Below are positions 40,170-64,000 of a stretch of DNA of 64,000 nt, piece after piece. The position numbers were made by a program, and so were the translations under genes. The first letter of the stretch is position 1; every line of letters starts with the position of its first letter. The DNA comes from Archegozetes longisetosus. Taxonomy: Eukaryota > Arthropoda > Arachnida > Sarcoptiformes > Trhypochthoniidae. Below the pieces are notes generated by a model, which was not told the DNA's origin, did not search any database, and was given only the letters and a program-made list of their open reading frames with translations. Location of the stretch: contig JAEMBT020000002.1 of the NCBI GenBank assembly GCA_018873245.2, positions 372,001 through 436,000 of the forward strand, written 5' to 3'.

Positions 40170-42590
40170 AATAAATGGTCACATTGAAGGTACTATTTCA
40201 CTAATCAAACTGGATATAGTTGAAACATTATTATTTAATTTGATATATCTGTCAGCAAAAGCAAGCGACATAAGCCGCGTCTCTGAAAAACCAAAACCTT
40301 ATTTGAAATACAACAATTCATTCAATCGATGCAAAATTTATGAGCGGAACATCTGTTGATTTGAGTTTTTAGAATTTTTGGGTTAACCTAAACCTTAACT
40401 TGAGCCAAATCTCCATTTAAATTAATATATTTTCTTTTACCTGTCATTGTGTTTCGATCCATAGAAACAGCCGTTAAACCGATCATTAAATTCCTGCTTT
40501 TTCTTGGACTCTCAATAAATATTTGTAAGAGAACTAAACTTCTCATCAGAATTGCCGACAGTTTCTAAATTTTTAAATGACTTCACTTTTGGATTCATCG
40601 TTTGGGGGCTTATATTTCTTGAGAAGTAGCAATCGGAAATATAACTGGAACTGAATGATAGAAAGTTATGAATCAGTTAAAAAGAATCTACTATTTAGGC
40701 AACTTGTTTGCTCATTAATTGTATGGCACCCGCAATAATGAACGGCAATTTAAGTTTAGATCTTCTGTCAATAGTTTGATTGATGTAAGTTGCATTTGTT
40801 GTGAATATTGTGGTCGATAGAAAAGAATTAGTTATATTTATATCATCAGATTTGAGTTGTCCCGTAAGATAAGGTTAGGCTAAGAGTAGTCCCAACATAA
40901 TACATCCGACGCCATACATAGACTGTGAGAACTGAAGAACTGCTGGGCTCCTATGTTGCCACATATGAGTGAGCCACACATTTATTAGCGTTATCCCACG
41001 CACCTATTATTGAGAAGGCAAAAATGATTCGAATTGTTTGCCCTATTATCAAAATTTTGTCAACTCTATACTGACCAGTTCCTATATTCGCGATTAAACA
41101 ACATAAATAAACTGTCCATATGTTAGGACAAAAGATTCTAAGAGCAGTTCCCACTCCTGAAACCGTAAAAATTGCTATTAAAGTCGTTTGTCGATTGATA
41201 AATATATAGAAAGATGCACCTAAAATTGTATGGGAAAATGATTTTATACAAATCCTATGAGAGAGTTCTCATTTTTATAATCTCAAAAATTAATTTCTCA
41301 GTAAATGTTGATCTATATTTTAAAAACTTTTCAGGTTATCGCAGTAAAAGTCTTGTAATTTTGGTTAGGCCTCATTGAACTTTCTTTAAAAAAATCTCGT
41401 ACTTCAAGTCAGAATATTTTTGAACCGTACGCCTATATCGAAGAATAGAAGAGACCCAGAAAGACGTCCTATAGAACCGAATGTATTGAATAATGAAACA
41501 TTACTCATTGATATTCAGACTTTAATGCTTTCAGCAAATTGTCCTATATTAGTGTTTGAATAGAAAAGGTCCAATTTATATTTGTTTAAAGTAAACTTAT
41601 ATTAATGTTCTCTATCAATCACAAGCACTTCTAGTAGTCGACTATACTTTTTAACTATTGATCAATATTTACATGGCCTATACTTTTGTATATGAAAATC
41701 ATTTATTAAAATGTATTGAAGTTCAATAATACCGAGTCATTTTTATATCAATCAAAATTGCAATGACTAAACGCTTTCAACTTATAAAGTAAATAAAAAT
41801 CGTTTCAAGCCTTGTATTTCAGCTTAAAATTAAAGAGAATTTCCCGAATACATTCAAGTCCTCGTATGTTGAATACGTACTTCATGTCGACTTGTCATCT
41901 TTTAGGGAGGATAGTCCTTGATTTAAGAATCTTGTCCTTTATTCTTTCTCTGATTGGACGAATAGGGAAAAGTTTTTTCTACAGACGAATAACAAAAATT
42001 TTATTTTTTCTGAACTTTTTTTTAGTTTCGTAAATTGTACTTCTGACTAAATTTAAAGCTTATTCAAACTTTTTATGAAGAAAATCTAAAAACTGTAATG
42101 TTAGGCATTATTTTTACAATTATAACAATTATCAAGTTTAAAGCACAAATTTGTACTAAAATCAATTATAATATTAATTCATATCAATTACACGCAGTGA
42201 GTTTAGAAGTGGCTTTGTTAAAAATAACGAACCTTTTTTAGAAGCTGTGAAGTCATATAAAAAATACAAGTTCAGACATAACTAGAACAATTATCATTAT
42301 TGTATTCTGCTCTAATTTCAACTCAATAAGACAGATGATAAAAATTTTTGAAATTTTTATGAGTTTCTTCTTTGATAATTTTTGTCCTCTTTTGAGGTCT
42401 AAAAAAGTGGCAACGCTACTCATGTTAACCATTGCCGGCTGCAATATATTGCAGGATAAGCCCTTTGAAAAAACAACCGCAACCGTATCACGAAGAACTC
42501 GAATAAGAATAATTTTTACTGAATTTACACAGATCAAACGATTGAAAAACATGCATATCGTGTACACATATCCCAATTTGAAGATTTTTT
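40170..42590 (-). pseudogene. Ruined duplicate of the MFS transporter
   Basis: Fragments in the same order and strand as the gene at 43109-45163: 40170-40290 (RYIKLNNNVSTI, like KYIKMTNNVSTI), 40440-40640, 40700-41190 (ALRIFCPNIWTVYLC and GAWDNAN), about 41440-41530 (SLFNTFGSIGRLSGSL) and 41860-41930 (VDMKYVFN), and a first-exon remnant near 42500-42590 (YVYTICMFFN). Many stops and shifts. The exon-2 equivalents are separated by about 300 bp, so something has been inserted or rearranged. Not functional. Confidence 0.75.
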
Positions 42591-43108
42591 CCTATCATTA
42601 TTATAGATATTTTATTTTCAACTTCAGTGTCTTTTCATTCATATCTATGATTTTATATAAGTATAAGTTGAACCTACTCAATAGACACACACTAAGTAAA
42701 CATTCAATGCGTTTCAAGAATTAAAAATTATAATTGTAACACTCAAATCAGTCCATTTTTCGTGCATTTAAAGTTCATACTAAAATGCTGTGATGAAGTT
42801 ATCATTAATTAATGCCCGATTAATCTTGTAATAAGGCTTAATTTAATCATTTGATGAAGTTTCTTAACTAATCCTTGACTGTATCAGACCTTTATGCATC
42901 GAGGTACTTCTGATAAAATACTTTTGAGTCACAGTGAATCGCACTATTGGAGTAGTATTGATAGCAGAAACATTTTTCGTCAATTTATGTAAGTTTCAGA
43001 TAAATATATAAAATAAATCTGTTTCAGTTACATAAAGATTTTTATAATACAGAACTTTAGTTTTTATAATTTTTAAACAATATTTTTAAGAACTCGGACG
43101 AACAAAAT

Positions 43109-45163
43109 CTAATTATTTATAATAATAAGATTGAAAGATCTTGTAGATCGTCTAGCAGTGTATAAAATAAAACAGAATAGAGCTATGCTAGTGATTAGAT
43201 AAGCGCTCTGAACTTCTGTGAATATTAAGGGATAGTTTTCAATATATGGACCAATAATGAAAGGTGACGTTAAGGGAATTAGGCCACTCGAGAAGCTGAA
43301 TATAGTCGAAACATTGTTTGTCATTTTGATATATTTTTCAGCGAAAGCGAAGAATGCGGGCCACATCGCTGAGAAGCCAACGCCTAATTTGACAAATCAA
43401 TTGAATTTTAGATAATTTTTACGTTCAACATAGAACTTCATTCATATCCAGCTTTGATTTTTCGCTGTGATGTACACCAATAGTAAAATTTAAACAATAT
43501 TTTAACAATCTATTCAACTGTTAGGAAATAGTCAATCAATTGATTCAAGCACCTAAATGATTCTCTTACCTATCATTGCGTTTCCGAGCCATAAAACCCA
43601 TTCAAAATTTTGGCCGAAATAGAGAACAGCCATCGATACAATGATAATAAAAAATGATAAATAATCATTATTTCAGGTATAACTTTGATGGCAATTATAG
43701 AACTGAGAAATCTTCCGATTGTATAACTCGTTGCCATAACTGACAAGATTCTTGCGGCTTTTTGAGCAGAGACTGGTTCAGCGATATATTGGTAATAAGT
43801 CGAACTGAATTGAAAGTGAATCAATTCTATCGCTGTATAACTGGCCAAACAAATAGCCGTTAAACCAATCATTAAGTTCCTATTTTTTGTCGGACTTTCA
43901 ATAATATTTGTGCGAGAACTGAACTTTTCGTTAGAGTAGCTAACAATATCTGAACTTTCAGATCGATCTAAACTTTTGGGTTCATCTTTCGGTGGCTGAA
44001 ACTTGTATTTCTTTAAAAATAACATTATCAAAAAGACAACTGGAACTAAATTAATAAAAGTTCATGGTTTAATTAATTTAGATTTTTTCAAACACTATAT
44101 TACTTATTGATTGTATGGCACCGCCAATTATGAACGGAAGTTCAAGCTTAGATCTTCTGTCAATAGTTAGGTTGATATCAGTTGTAGTTATTGTAGATAT
44201 TGTGGTTGATATTGAAGAATTAGTTGCATTGTTAGATTTAAGTTCTCCTGTAAGATAAGGTTCGTCTAAAAGTGGTCCTAAAATGCATCCGACACCATAC
44301 ATAAATTGGGAGAATTGAAGGACTGCTGGACTCCTTTGTTGCCACATCTCAATGAGCCAGATTGAGTTTGCATTATCCCAGGCCCCACCTCCCATTTGAG
44401 AAATCAATGAACATAACCAAAGTATCCATACATTTGGGCAATAAATTATCAAAGTGGTTCCGACGCCTAAAACTGCTATCATGAGTATTAAAGTCATTTG
44501 TCGATTGAGGAATATGTAGAGAAATCCACCTGAAATGTATAGAAACTAAGCTGTTTTTATAATCCTGTTAACACTTTCGATGAATTTCGTTTTATATTCT
44601 AAGCTATAAAATGTTAATTTGAATTAGTTTAGTGTGCGAAAAATTTAGTTAACTGTTTTCTAAAGCATTTGAGAAATGTTAAAAATCAAGTCGTCTCATT
44701 CTGTGGTTAAAGTTTGATTGAATCATCAAACAATAAGTCAGTTATTTCATTATAAGTTACAAGATTTCGTGGTGTCATCACTGGATACTTTAAATAAAAG
44801 ATCATCAGAAGTAGGCTGAAAATATAACTTGTTGGTCAGATTAGAACTTACAGAGTGAGCCCAACAGATATCCTGTTGAGTTGAATGTATTGAATAAGGA
44901 AATTTTATCCATTGATGTGTCGAATATGTATTTCATGTCAACCATCGCTGGTCCGAATAGATTGCTACTTATGCCCTTATATGAAGATATCCCGTAATTA
45001 ACATTAAAGAATCGTGAAAAATATCTTAAACTGTATTTACATATGCCATATGATTGAAAAACATGCTTATCGTATACACATATTTATCCCAACTCGCAAA
45101 TCTTTTGCTTTTATTATTATTATTATTATCGTTTTCATTTTGCTTAGTATTTGGTTTATCCAT
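43109..45163 (-). CDS. Major facilitator superfamily transporter, MFSD4/Na-glucose-transporter-1-like
   Basis: Five exons on the minus strand: 45163-45041, 44975-44852, 44529-44104, 44045-43570, 43383-43109; about 474 residues once one base is restored. Start MDKPNTKQNENDN with a poly-Asn run, then TM1 WDKYVYTISMFFNHMAY, FGPAMVDMKYIF, FNTFNSTGYLLGSL, FLNRQMT, GGGAWDNANSIWLIEMW and the later helices FLSSIIAIKVIPE and NAMIGVGFSAMWPAFFAFAE. Twelve-helix plasma-membrane transporter of sugars or similar solutes by family; substrate unknown. A T6 run on the minus strand (43649-43654) needs one more T to keep frame, probably a sequencing error because both sides are well conserved. A decayed tandem copy lies downstream. 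Confidence 0.82.
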
Positions 45164-48075
45164 AACTAGAATTATAAGCTTTGCAGAAATGGCAAAAATT
45201 TCAAAACAAATTAAAGCAGGAATTTATAAATTGCCTGAACTAACTCACAAAGTCATAACTTTAACATTTGCTTTGATTTGTTCTCATTAAGTAATGCACG
45301 ATCTGATGAAAATGGTATGAGTTATGCCAAATTATAAAATTATCATTAAATTATCATTAAATGTAATCCAACTAAAGTTCGATTGATTAGAAGGCTTAAC
45401 AAAATCATCCGATAAGGGCATCGAATGGTCTTTTATTGCATTAGACATTTACATATAATATTTCTAATGAATCGATTTTGAATGACAGGTAAGAGAATTT
45501 ATGAAATGATTGATCAAAAGGTCATCGATAACTGAAACATTTCTCATATCAAGTTATGCAAGCTTTAGATAAAAATGACTACAGTTACTGATATAGAAAC
45601 AAACATTTTTTTTACTTTAGCATTATACTCCAAATAATTATAGATGTTAAATAAGAATAGGTTCTTTTAATAGAGACTCTTCTTAAATAATAATAAGCAA
45701 TTATTTAAAGTTACTGCATAATAATTTGCATCAATTCTTTCATATAATAACAAAAGATCGCATAACTTATCAATCAGCTATTGAACAGTATGGCTTCATA
45801 AATATTGACAGTCGTATTAACTGCAGTTTGTATTCGAAAAAACAACAGTCTTCTCACAAAACTCACCAAAGGCACCATTGAAGACGAAAATGCTCGCAGA
45901 ATTCCTACTTTTGGTTTAGGTGCGAAAAGCATAGCTTCGATTAGGCCTTCTGGGATAGAAACCCAAAACTTGTTGTTGATATCTAACTTATATCCTCTAA
46001 CAAATGCCCTGACGCTCTACCCGAATTGACGTGAACATAACTATTGTTTCTTTGAGATATGATCATAATGCGAATAATTAGGTATTTACTGACGGTTTAC
46101 TTCAACTAAATCATCAGAACTTGATTTGCGATCAGCTCGACCCTTAATATTGAAGCTTCGACTAACTTTTATATCTTCTAGAAACAAGATTTTCTTCAAC
46201 TGTATGATCACTCGAATAGATTCCAGGATGAAGTCTAATTGAAATACAAAATTTCATGAGTGTTCTATAAAAATGCATATGAAAAACTTGTCCAGTTTTG
46301 TTATGTGGCAAGTATTGGTGTCCAACTGATGACTGGATTATTGAATTTTGTTCCTCTGTATGTGACGTGATTGAGATATGTTGGTAACTTGTATTTCCAT
46401 CTTTCACAAAAGGCAGTGATTTTGTACTGCAAGGTATCGCTTAATAGAAGAAAACGTCTCTCCTATGTTAATTTCATTCTAGTGATGCAATCAAACAGAC
46501 GCTGTTTTTGGAGCACTCGAAACTTTTTAGAATTGAGGACTACATAAGTGGTCATATTATTGAGTTATGTTTCAGTATCATATGAGTAAAATACCGAAAT
46601 CGTCAATTATTATCAAATGAGTGGCCAATGAATGAATGGCATTTTGTTCTGCAAGAGTATCATGCGATAAATCAATTGGTTTACTACTGAAAAGCTAGTT
46701 AACTACTAAATTCAAAGTTATATCTGCTTCTGTTTCACATTCAAATATCACTCTTCTTTATTGTTAAGTTTGGTTGTACCTGTTTTGACATAAACGGTGA
46801 GTTGAGCGAGCCTTCTACCACGATCTGAAAGATTATTTCCCAAAAATATATTTATTTGATTTGATGAGTAGCCGACAAGTTTTTTCATAATTGGCTGCTA
46901 GTTATTGCGAGGATGTTCTCATATCTCATATCGATCTTGCTAACATTACTCTATTTGATTTGAAGATTTGAACCACCATAAGTTCTATATTTAATTATAA
47001 CTGATTTTAGGTAGGAATATTTATTTAAAGTTATAGTCAAATCTAAAATAAATATATTAATATATAAACTTGAGTCAAAAATGCAATTTATTTTGTCTAT
47101 TGATCTACCAATAAATAGAGTGATCAAATAAATGAACGCGTCAGACAATATAGGGAAAAATAATTTGATCAACAAACAAAATATTAAATAAGAGCTCTAT
47201 TCTGAAGCCAACAATATCTAAAAGCATATTTTCTGCTAGCTTTTACAAGTCTCTAAATATTGAGTTGCTTAATTTGTCGAAAACAATATCTTTTGAACAA
47301 TCATTGTTTATAACTATAATGCTTCCCATAAGTTTTGGTCTCGAGGGCTACTTTAACGATAAAGGTTTGATTGGTTGTCTGACAAGTGATGTAACTCAAA
47401 ACATATAAAAACCTCTAATTAAAAGTTTTTCAAAAATGATTTGCTTATTGCTATTTTTGTAAGAAGGGTCTAAGTATTTGGATTATTGGAGTTGGGGCGA
47501 CGGATTAAGCTTTTAAAGTCGTCCAAATGTCTAATCCTTTTGTTGCCAATAGCCCTATTATCTTAATGTTTATTCATTTATATACATCTAAAATAAAGTT
47601 TAACGGCATTAGAACAATAGATCTAAAGCAGTCAACAACAAATAAAATTATATTTTCAAGCTTAAAACAAAAATAAAATACAATATCTTTACACTTATTT
47701 ATTGACTTTAAATTAAATAGATTGTTTTCCGAACTCAGAACATTTAGTCTTAAATATTTACTTAATTTTAGAGAAAATTAGTACACAAACATTTGTAACT
47801 ATTTTAGTCTTCAGCTTTTATCCTTTATTTCAATCTTGTCATGTTTTGCAACTAAATTCCGAAATAAGTAATTGGTTCGTTAATCTAATACAAATGTAAT
47901 TAATAAGATCCAAACGTACTCTCTTATAATTAAGGAGCAGATGTTAATAGTTCTCACAGTCATTTTTATTGAAATTCTTGTTGAACTATAAAAACGCAAA
48001 TAATCAGTGAAAACTTACATAAACTTTTTCCAGTTATTCTGCTTTCGATTTGTCTTTCATAAAAATTCCTAGAAA
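45164..48075. other. Intergenic with coding-like debris on the minus strand
   Basis: Between about 45800 and 46930 several minus-strand stretches look like old exons (for example LGNNLSDRGRRLAQLTVYVK near 46840 and an 81-codon frame 46407-46162), but stops intervene and I recognise no family. From 46950 to 48075 nothing is seen except a TATA-like TATAAAAAC near 47987 upstream of GH9-3. Confidence 0.35.
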
Positions 48076-49967
<1,892 letters not shown>

Positions 49968-51316
49968 ATAAATCAAAATTTTTAAAAATACTCCAATAAA
50001 GATTTATTCAAACATTTTATTAACGAGAATTACGAGAATTTTGAACTTATAGATAAAGCTTAAACTTTTAGCATAGGAGTTTTGGTAAACCTTGCATTTT
50101 TAGCGCAAAAATTTAGTATACTTTACTTAAAAAGTGATTCTACTATATTTTATTTGAAGTTGAAGAATCAGTACAATTTAAAATTAAAGTTGAGACAATG
50201 ATTGGCCGAATTCAAGTTTCGAAGGCTTTAAATCTATGCCCTATTTTGAAATAGGAGATAGCTCTTAATGTTTATTAGACCTGATATACGCTTTTATATT
50301 GCATAGTTTCAAATCTAATTCTTTGCCGCCGGTTATTTTTTATCTGAATTTACTATCTTTCGGATATTGACCATCACCTTTGAATTGACCAGCTCTTGAT
50401 TTTGATGTTTCAGTTTTGCTTTTCATTCATTTAATTCTTTTTTGTCTCAATTTTTGTTTCGTATCACTTTTCTGTTGGTTCACTAAGTCTTCTCTTCTCC
50501 AAAGGAGACATCATTTAAATCAGTTGAAACTTCTTGTCCACATATTCATATTGTAGTTTAAAAAATTAGAGAATTCAAAATTTATTTTAAATAAAGTGCA
50601 CTTTAGATATGTTTGTTTTCAGATACGAAATAGAGTTTATAAATTGATTTGCATTACTAACATAATTGAAACTAGAGCTCTAACTTGGTGTGCAATCTTT
50701 TAAAATAATGTTTATGCATTTTTTGTATAACTATTTTCTCATACGTTCAACCGATAATTTAGTGCTCTTTGCTCAGTATTAAAAATTGCGTTTTCAGCTA
50801 ATGTGACTAAATATACTAAAAGTTGAAGCCCTATTTATAGCTAAGGGATTTAAATAACTGAAAAATATTAATAAAACAAGCTTCCATTTAAAGTCAATAA
50901 AATCATGAAATAAATATTTGTCATCAAGAGTTAGAATCGTTTTCATAGTTCATCAAAATTGATACTAGAAATTGTCAATTTAATTTGTCGATCATTGTTT
51001 TTTACTATTGATTCTGAGCGAAGTCTGTGCCTAACTTATGGTTTAAGAATGATCTCATTCTTCTTGGATCATAGTTGCCAAACTATGTATTACAAAATCA
51101 AAATATTAAGCAACGATTTTGAAATATTAATTTCAAAATCAGGATAACATAACAAAGATAGTTAAAAACACATGAAACAGATGCTATGCTTTCATGAGTG
51201 ATAATTCCGTTGTTTTCTTAATAATCACAATACATATCATAAAAGTTCCTAAATCTTCAAAATAAAAGTAGGTGATTGGGATTTTGAAATTTAGATGCTT
51301 TCGAAAGTCATTAGGA
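49968..51316. other. Intergenic between GH9-3 and GH9-4
   Basis: No feature supported. Confidence 0.5.
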
Positions 51317-53214
<1,898 letters not shown>

Positions 53215-54307
53215 AGTTTTATTGCTATGAGTTTAGTATTGACTCATAAAATTAATTATTAAGGTTGAAATATTTTCATATCAGTCGCGATATTATTCAA
53301 TAATGTTAGCTGATTTAAATTATTTTTTGCAAATGTCTAAATTAAAAATTCAATAAAGTTATTAATATTGAATTGAAATTTTGCTTAAGAATAATCGGTT
53401 GAGGAACAAACAGTATAAGTAGTGAACGGTATTTTCGAGATGTTCGATTTCGAAATCTTTCGAGAGCACTATAGATCGAAGTCGAGAGTCATTTCGAGAC
53501 CTGAAATATCTTGAGAGTTCTCATATTCAATTTTAGTTTAACTGATAGATCATTAATTAAGATCTTTATAATAATTAAAAACTGTTTATTGACTGAATTT
53601 TTACGTCTATTGTTTGACAACCAAATGAATGCCTCAATCCATAGAGCTAACTTAGAGCCTGTGTTTCAAAATATAGTTATTTGAATGTCCTTACAGCTTT
53701 GAATAACATATTATTGATATTGCTCTCAAACAAGTAATAACTTTTAGATTGAATGCATAAATATTGTCTGTTGTACAGTTTTTCTTAATCAACGTCTATA
53801 GATTTCTAGATTTGAATATTTAATTGAGCGCTTTCGAGAGTCTCGCGGGAGTCTCGATTGCTTTCGATCGAGATCGAGAAATGAAATTCTCGAGCGGGAT
53901 CGAGACTCTAAGTTTCGTACCTACCACTAAATGTAGGATCATTTTATTAGACATAGATTCATATTGTGAATATGCTCAAAACTCATTTTTCGAGCATATT
54001 ATCAATAACCTATAAATAGTTTTGAAATCGGTTTACAATTAGAAAACAAAAAATCCTTAAAAGTTAACTTCGATAAGAACACATGTCTCATTCCCGTAAT
54101 AAGTTTCTCAATAGATTATCTTTAAATAAAAAGGATTCAAAACTGGGAATAAGCCTCAGAGCAAAATTTAATTTTGTGATTAACCAAACAGCGAACAAAC
54201 GGTTAGTCAACACACAAAATTACCTATCAAAAGATTTTCGTGAAAACTTACGATCAATAATAATCTATTGAATCTATTTTCACTTGAAAATTTGATCAAT
54301 TTTATAG
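53215..54307. other. Intergenic with TCGAGA-rich repeat
   Basis: Stretches rich in TCGAGA/TCTCGA at about 53430-53515 and 53825-53920 face each other and may be the decayed ends of a hAT-type element (TAGTG-like termini), but the arms do not align well. No gene. Confidence 0.4.
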
Positions 54308-59425
<5,118 letters not shown>

Positions 59426-59749
59426 GGACATTATTTGCTTTCAGCAATCGTTTCAACCTTTACTTAATCAGTTTCTGTGATTAAGTTTAAATATTTGTAT
59501 TAGAAATGCATTTTTATTCTTTCAATTTGTAGAAATGTTACAAATGTATTTATGTTTTCTAAAGAAATATGTTGCGCCTTCACAATAGTAACAGCGTCAA
59601 AGTTATCTTTAGTAATCGTTTTAGAACAAAAGTATCATGGAAACAATTAACATATTGTAAAATTCACAGAGTTTAATACATTAAAAAAATAAACTAATTG
59701 ACGGGCAATCATTTCAGAAACTTTTACTGTCTTTATTACTGCATATAAA
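59426..59749. other. Intergenic
   Basis: Short spacer before GH9-6. Nothing recognised. Confidence 0.5.
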
Positions 59750-62308
<2,559 letters not shown>

Positions 62309-63486
62309 CTTTTTTTATAAGTCTAAGATTGATCTAGAAATAAGAATAAATATCTATTATAAAGTATAAGGTACAAGTTTATTGAAATTTTATCTTGAAA
62401 ACTCAGACTTACTAACTTTAACTGTATGTAAAAGTGTTATTTACCTAAATAAGAACTGTAAAAATTAAAAAAATTGATTTTTATTCACAAGTTCGAGCAA
62501 TTAACAACTAGTAAACTGTAATTACTTAGTAACCATTCATTTTAAGTATCAATCTTCAATGTCAGATTTATCAACAATGTTCAGAAATAAAAATTTACAA
62601 TCCTTAATTTTGAGGTTAGATATAGGTTATTTTAGTTTTGAGTGCATTCACAATTAATATGCCGTATACGAAGTCATAAAGTTGAGTCACTAAACTCTAA
62701 AAAACCGATCACTTCCTTGCACAATTGTAGGACCGATTGATTTCAAAATAATTTATGGTCTACTCATCAGGAAATATTAGTGACTATGATTCGTTTATTA
62801 GTATCATACTTAAAAAGCAATTTACTAAAAATATGGGAACCTTTTCATAACATCGGTTTGCTTTGAAATCAGATTTACACTCTTTGTCTTTTATATTTTC
62901 ACAATCGCCACAATTATTTCCATGCATTGTTGCGATCGTCAAAAATATTTCCATATTTTTCTATAACTATTGAATTAAGTACAGCATTTTTCAGAATTAA
63001 ATATTAGTTGAGAATTTAAAAAATTTAAGAATAAAAGAGAATTAAAGAAGAATACGCATAAATTAGTATTGAATAATTTATTTGTTAAGGTATTAGATGC
63101 TAATTTATGTGTATTTCTCGTTGATTTTCTCTTATCCTTAGATTTAAATTTTCAACTAATATTTAATTCTGAAAACTACTATATTTAATTCAATAGTTAT
63201 AGAAAAGTATGGAAATAGTTATGGCGATTGTGGAAACATAAGAGGCAAATAGTGTAAATAGACTAGAGTTATGACTATGAATGTTCATTTTCTATTGTTA
63301 TTACATAATATGCCGTAGGTCTTGAAGACTTAGTATTCGAACATATAACTTGAAAAGAGGATATGTTTACATCCTTTTATTTATGAGTCACAATTATAAC
63401 TCGAGCGAATCAAACGTCTATCAATTTCCACCAAATTTGTCTCCAATTTTCATAACTGAACGGTAGTTCATTATAGAAGTCGTGTC
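62309..63486. other. Intergenic with a foldback element
   Basis: Apart from the inverted repeat at 62872-63262, no feature recognised. Confidence 0.5.
62872..63262. mobile_element. Foldback/MITE, about 180-bp inverted arms
   Basis: The arms (62872-63075 and 63085-63262) are inverted copies at about 80-85 percent, sharing for example TTTCTATAACTATTGAATTA and TTTCAGAATTAAATATTAG. The loop is very short, about 10 bp. No coding content. Confidence 0.8.
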
Positions 63487-64000
63487 ATGAAAAGTTTAAT
63501 AGCAATAGAGATGAATTCTTATTTTAATTTAATGTATTTTTGTTTAATATCTATGAAATTTCATTCAAATTGTGCAAATAATATAACGACTCATAATATT
63601 ACCAATGATACAGAATTGATAAGATGTCCGTCTATTGAAAGTTTTGGTAGAACAAGTCATTTAACAAATTATCACATTCTGGTTAACAAATCTGGTCACG
63701 AAATCTATATTCATGAATGTGGAAACAAAAATAATTTTATTTCAGAATATATTATAAAATGTGATCCGAGTGGAAGTTGGACTAGATTCAAAAGTGTTTA
63801 CATGAGTCACAATAATATTTGTGAAGATGATAGTAATAAGAAATATCACTTATGCTTCAATTTAAACAAATTACAAAGTTGTAATAGCAGTAGTTTTCTA
63901 AGTAACATTCAAATCAGCATTATTATATCGGTTTTGATAATTGTTATATCGGTTTCTATTGTTTGTTGTGCGATATATTTTGTTATCAAGTATAGAAATA
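63487..64000 (+). CDS. Type I membrane protein, partial, unknown family
   Basis: An open frame from ATG 63487 (or a better signal-peptide start at ATG 63511, MNSYFNLMYFCLISM) runs 171 codons without a stop to the window edge. After the signal peptide comes an extracellular part of about 110 residues with Asn-glycosylation sites (NITTHNIT) and eight Cys (RCPSIES, HECGNK, KCDPSGSW, NICEDD, LCFNL, QSCNS). Then comes one strong TM helix (ISIIISVLIIVISVSIVCC) followed by YFVIKYRN. The layout suggests a small Cys domain, perhaps sushi-like from the CDPSGSW motif, anchored in the membrane. Family not recognised. Confidence 0.6.
   Translation, partial: MKSLIAIEMNSYFNLMYFCLISMKFHSNCANNITTHNITNDTELIRCPSIESFGRTSHLTNYHILVNKSGHEIYIHECGNKNNFISEYIIKCDPSGSWTRFKSVYMSHNNICEDDSNKKYHLCFNLNKLQSCNSSSFLSNIQISIIISVLIIVISVSIVCCAIYFVIKYRN

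Noticed and set aside
45054..45290. 78-codon plus frame with poly-Leu
   Set aside because: It is the antisense of the poly-Asn first exon of the MFS gene.
53385..53935. Complete transposon with TCGAGA ends
   Set aside because: The two TCGAGA-rich stretches face each other, but the arms do not align well enough and no target duplication is visible.
54083..54271. 62-codon plus frame upstream of GH9-5
   Set aside because: Considered as a lost first exon of GH9-5, but it has no ATG followed by a donor and no signal-peptide character.

Overview
The window is from an AT-rich animal nuclear genome with short introns (mostly 55-120 bp, GT..AG). Gene content points to a small arthropod. It includes a DRAM-type protein, a BTB protein, an RCBTB-like RCC1 domain, an MFSD4-type transporter, a kinesin light chain relative, CSalpha-beta (defensin-type) peptides, a 27-kDa Cys-rich secreted protein and, above all, six GH9 cellulases. 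An oribatid-type mite is my first guess and a springtail my second. The sequence alone does not settle the taxon.

Layout. 0-2.2 kb: a broken RCC1-kinase fusion on the minus strand. 4.75-6.04 kb: a secreted bacterial-type glucanase (PF10091/GH144-like), intronless, with one frameshift. 7.2-11.4 kb: two divergently placed proteins with extremely Cys-rich tails. 12.2-15.2 kb: DRAM gene and a 27-kDa secreted protein. 17.1-19.7 kb: Tc1/mariner relic, first SGNH hydrolase, BTB protein. 21.2-27.7 kb: head-to-head GH9 pair. 28.5-33.9 kb: two defensin-like genes and two more SGNH hydrolases. 34-39.8 kb: transposon-rich, with a TIR-bounded element carrying a decayed DUF7869-like DDE protein and a large foldback element. 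40.2-45.2 kb: an MFS transporter and a ruined duplicate of it. 48.1-62.3 kb: four tandem GH9 genes with a single-exon kinesin-light-chain-like gene among them. 63.5 kb to the end: a membrane protein running off the window.

The functional theme is extracellular digestion and defence. Six secreted GH9 endoglucanases (four with an N-terminal CBM2-like domain), a horizontally acquired beta-glucanase candidate, three secreted SGNH esterases and two secreted antimicrobial-type peptides suit an animal feeding on plant, fungal or microbial matter. GH9 gene models were assembled by hand from splice sites. All six keep the catalytic motifs, and exon lengths agree between paralogs, which supports the models strongly.

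Most interesting points: the DUF7869-like element with matching terminal inverted repeats; the bacterial-type glucanase; a sharply bounded near-identical tract between GH9-5 and GH9-6; a hAT-like insertion with an 8-bp target duplication and a matching empty site in the paralog; and a first exon consisting of only the ATG. Several otherwise good genes carry single-base homopolymer indels, so assembly error must be weighed before calling them pseudogenes.
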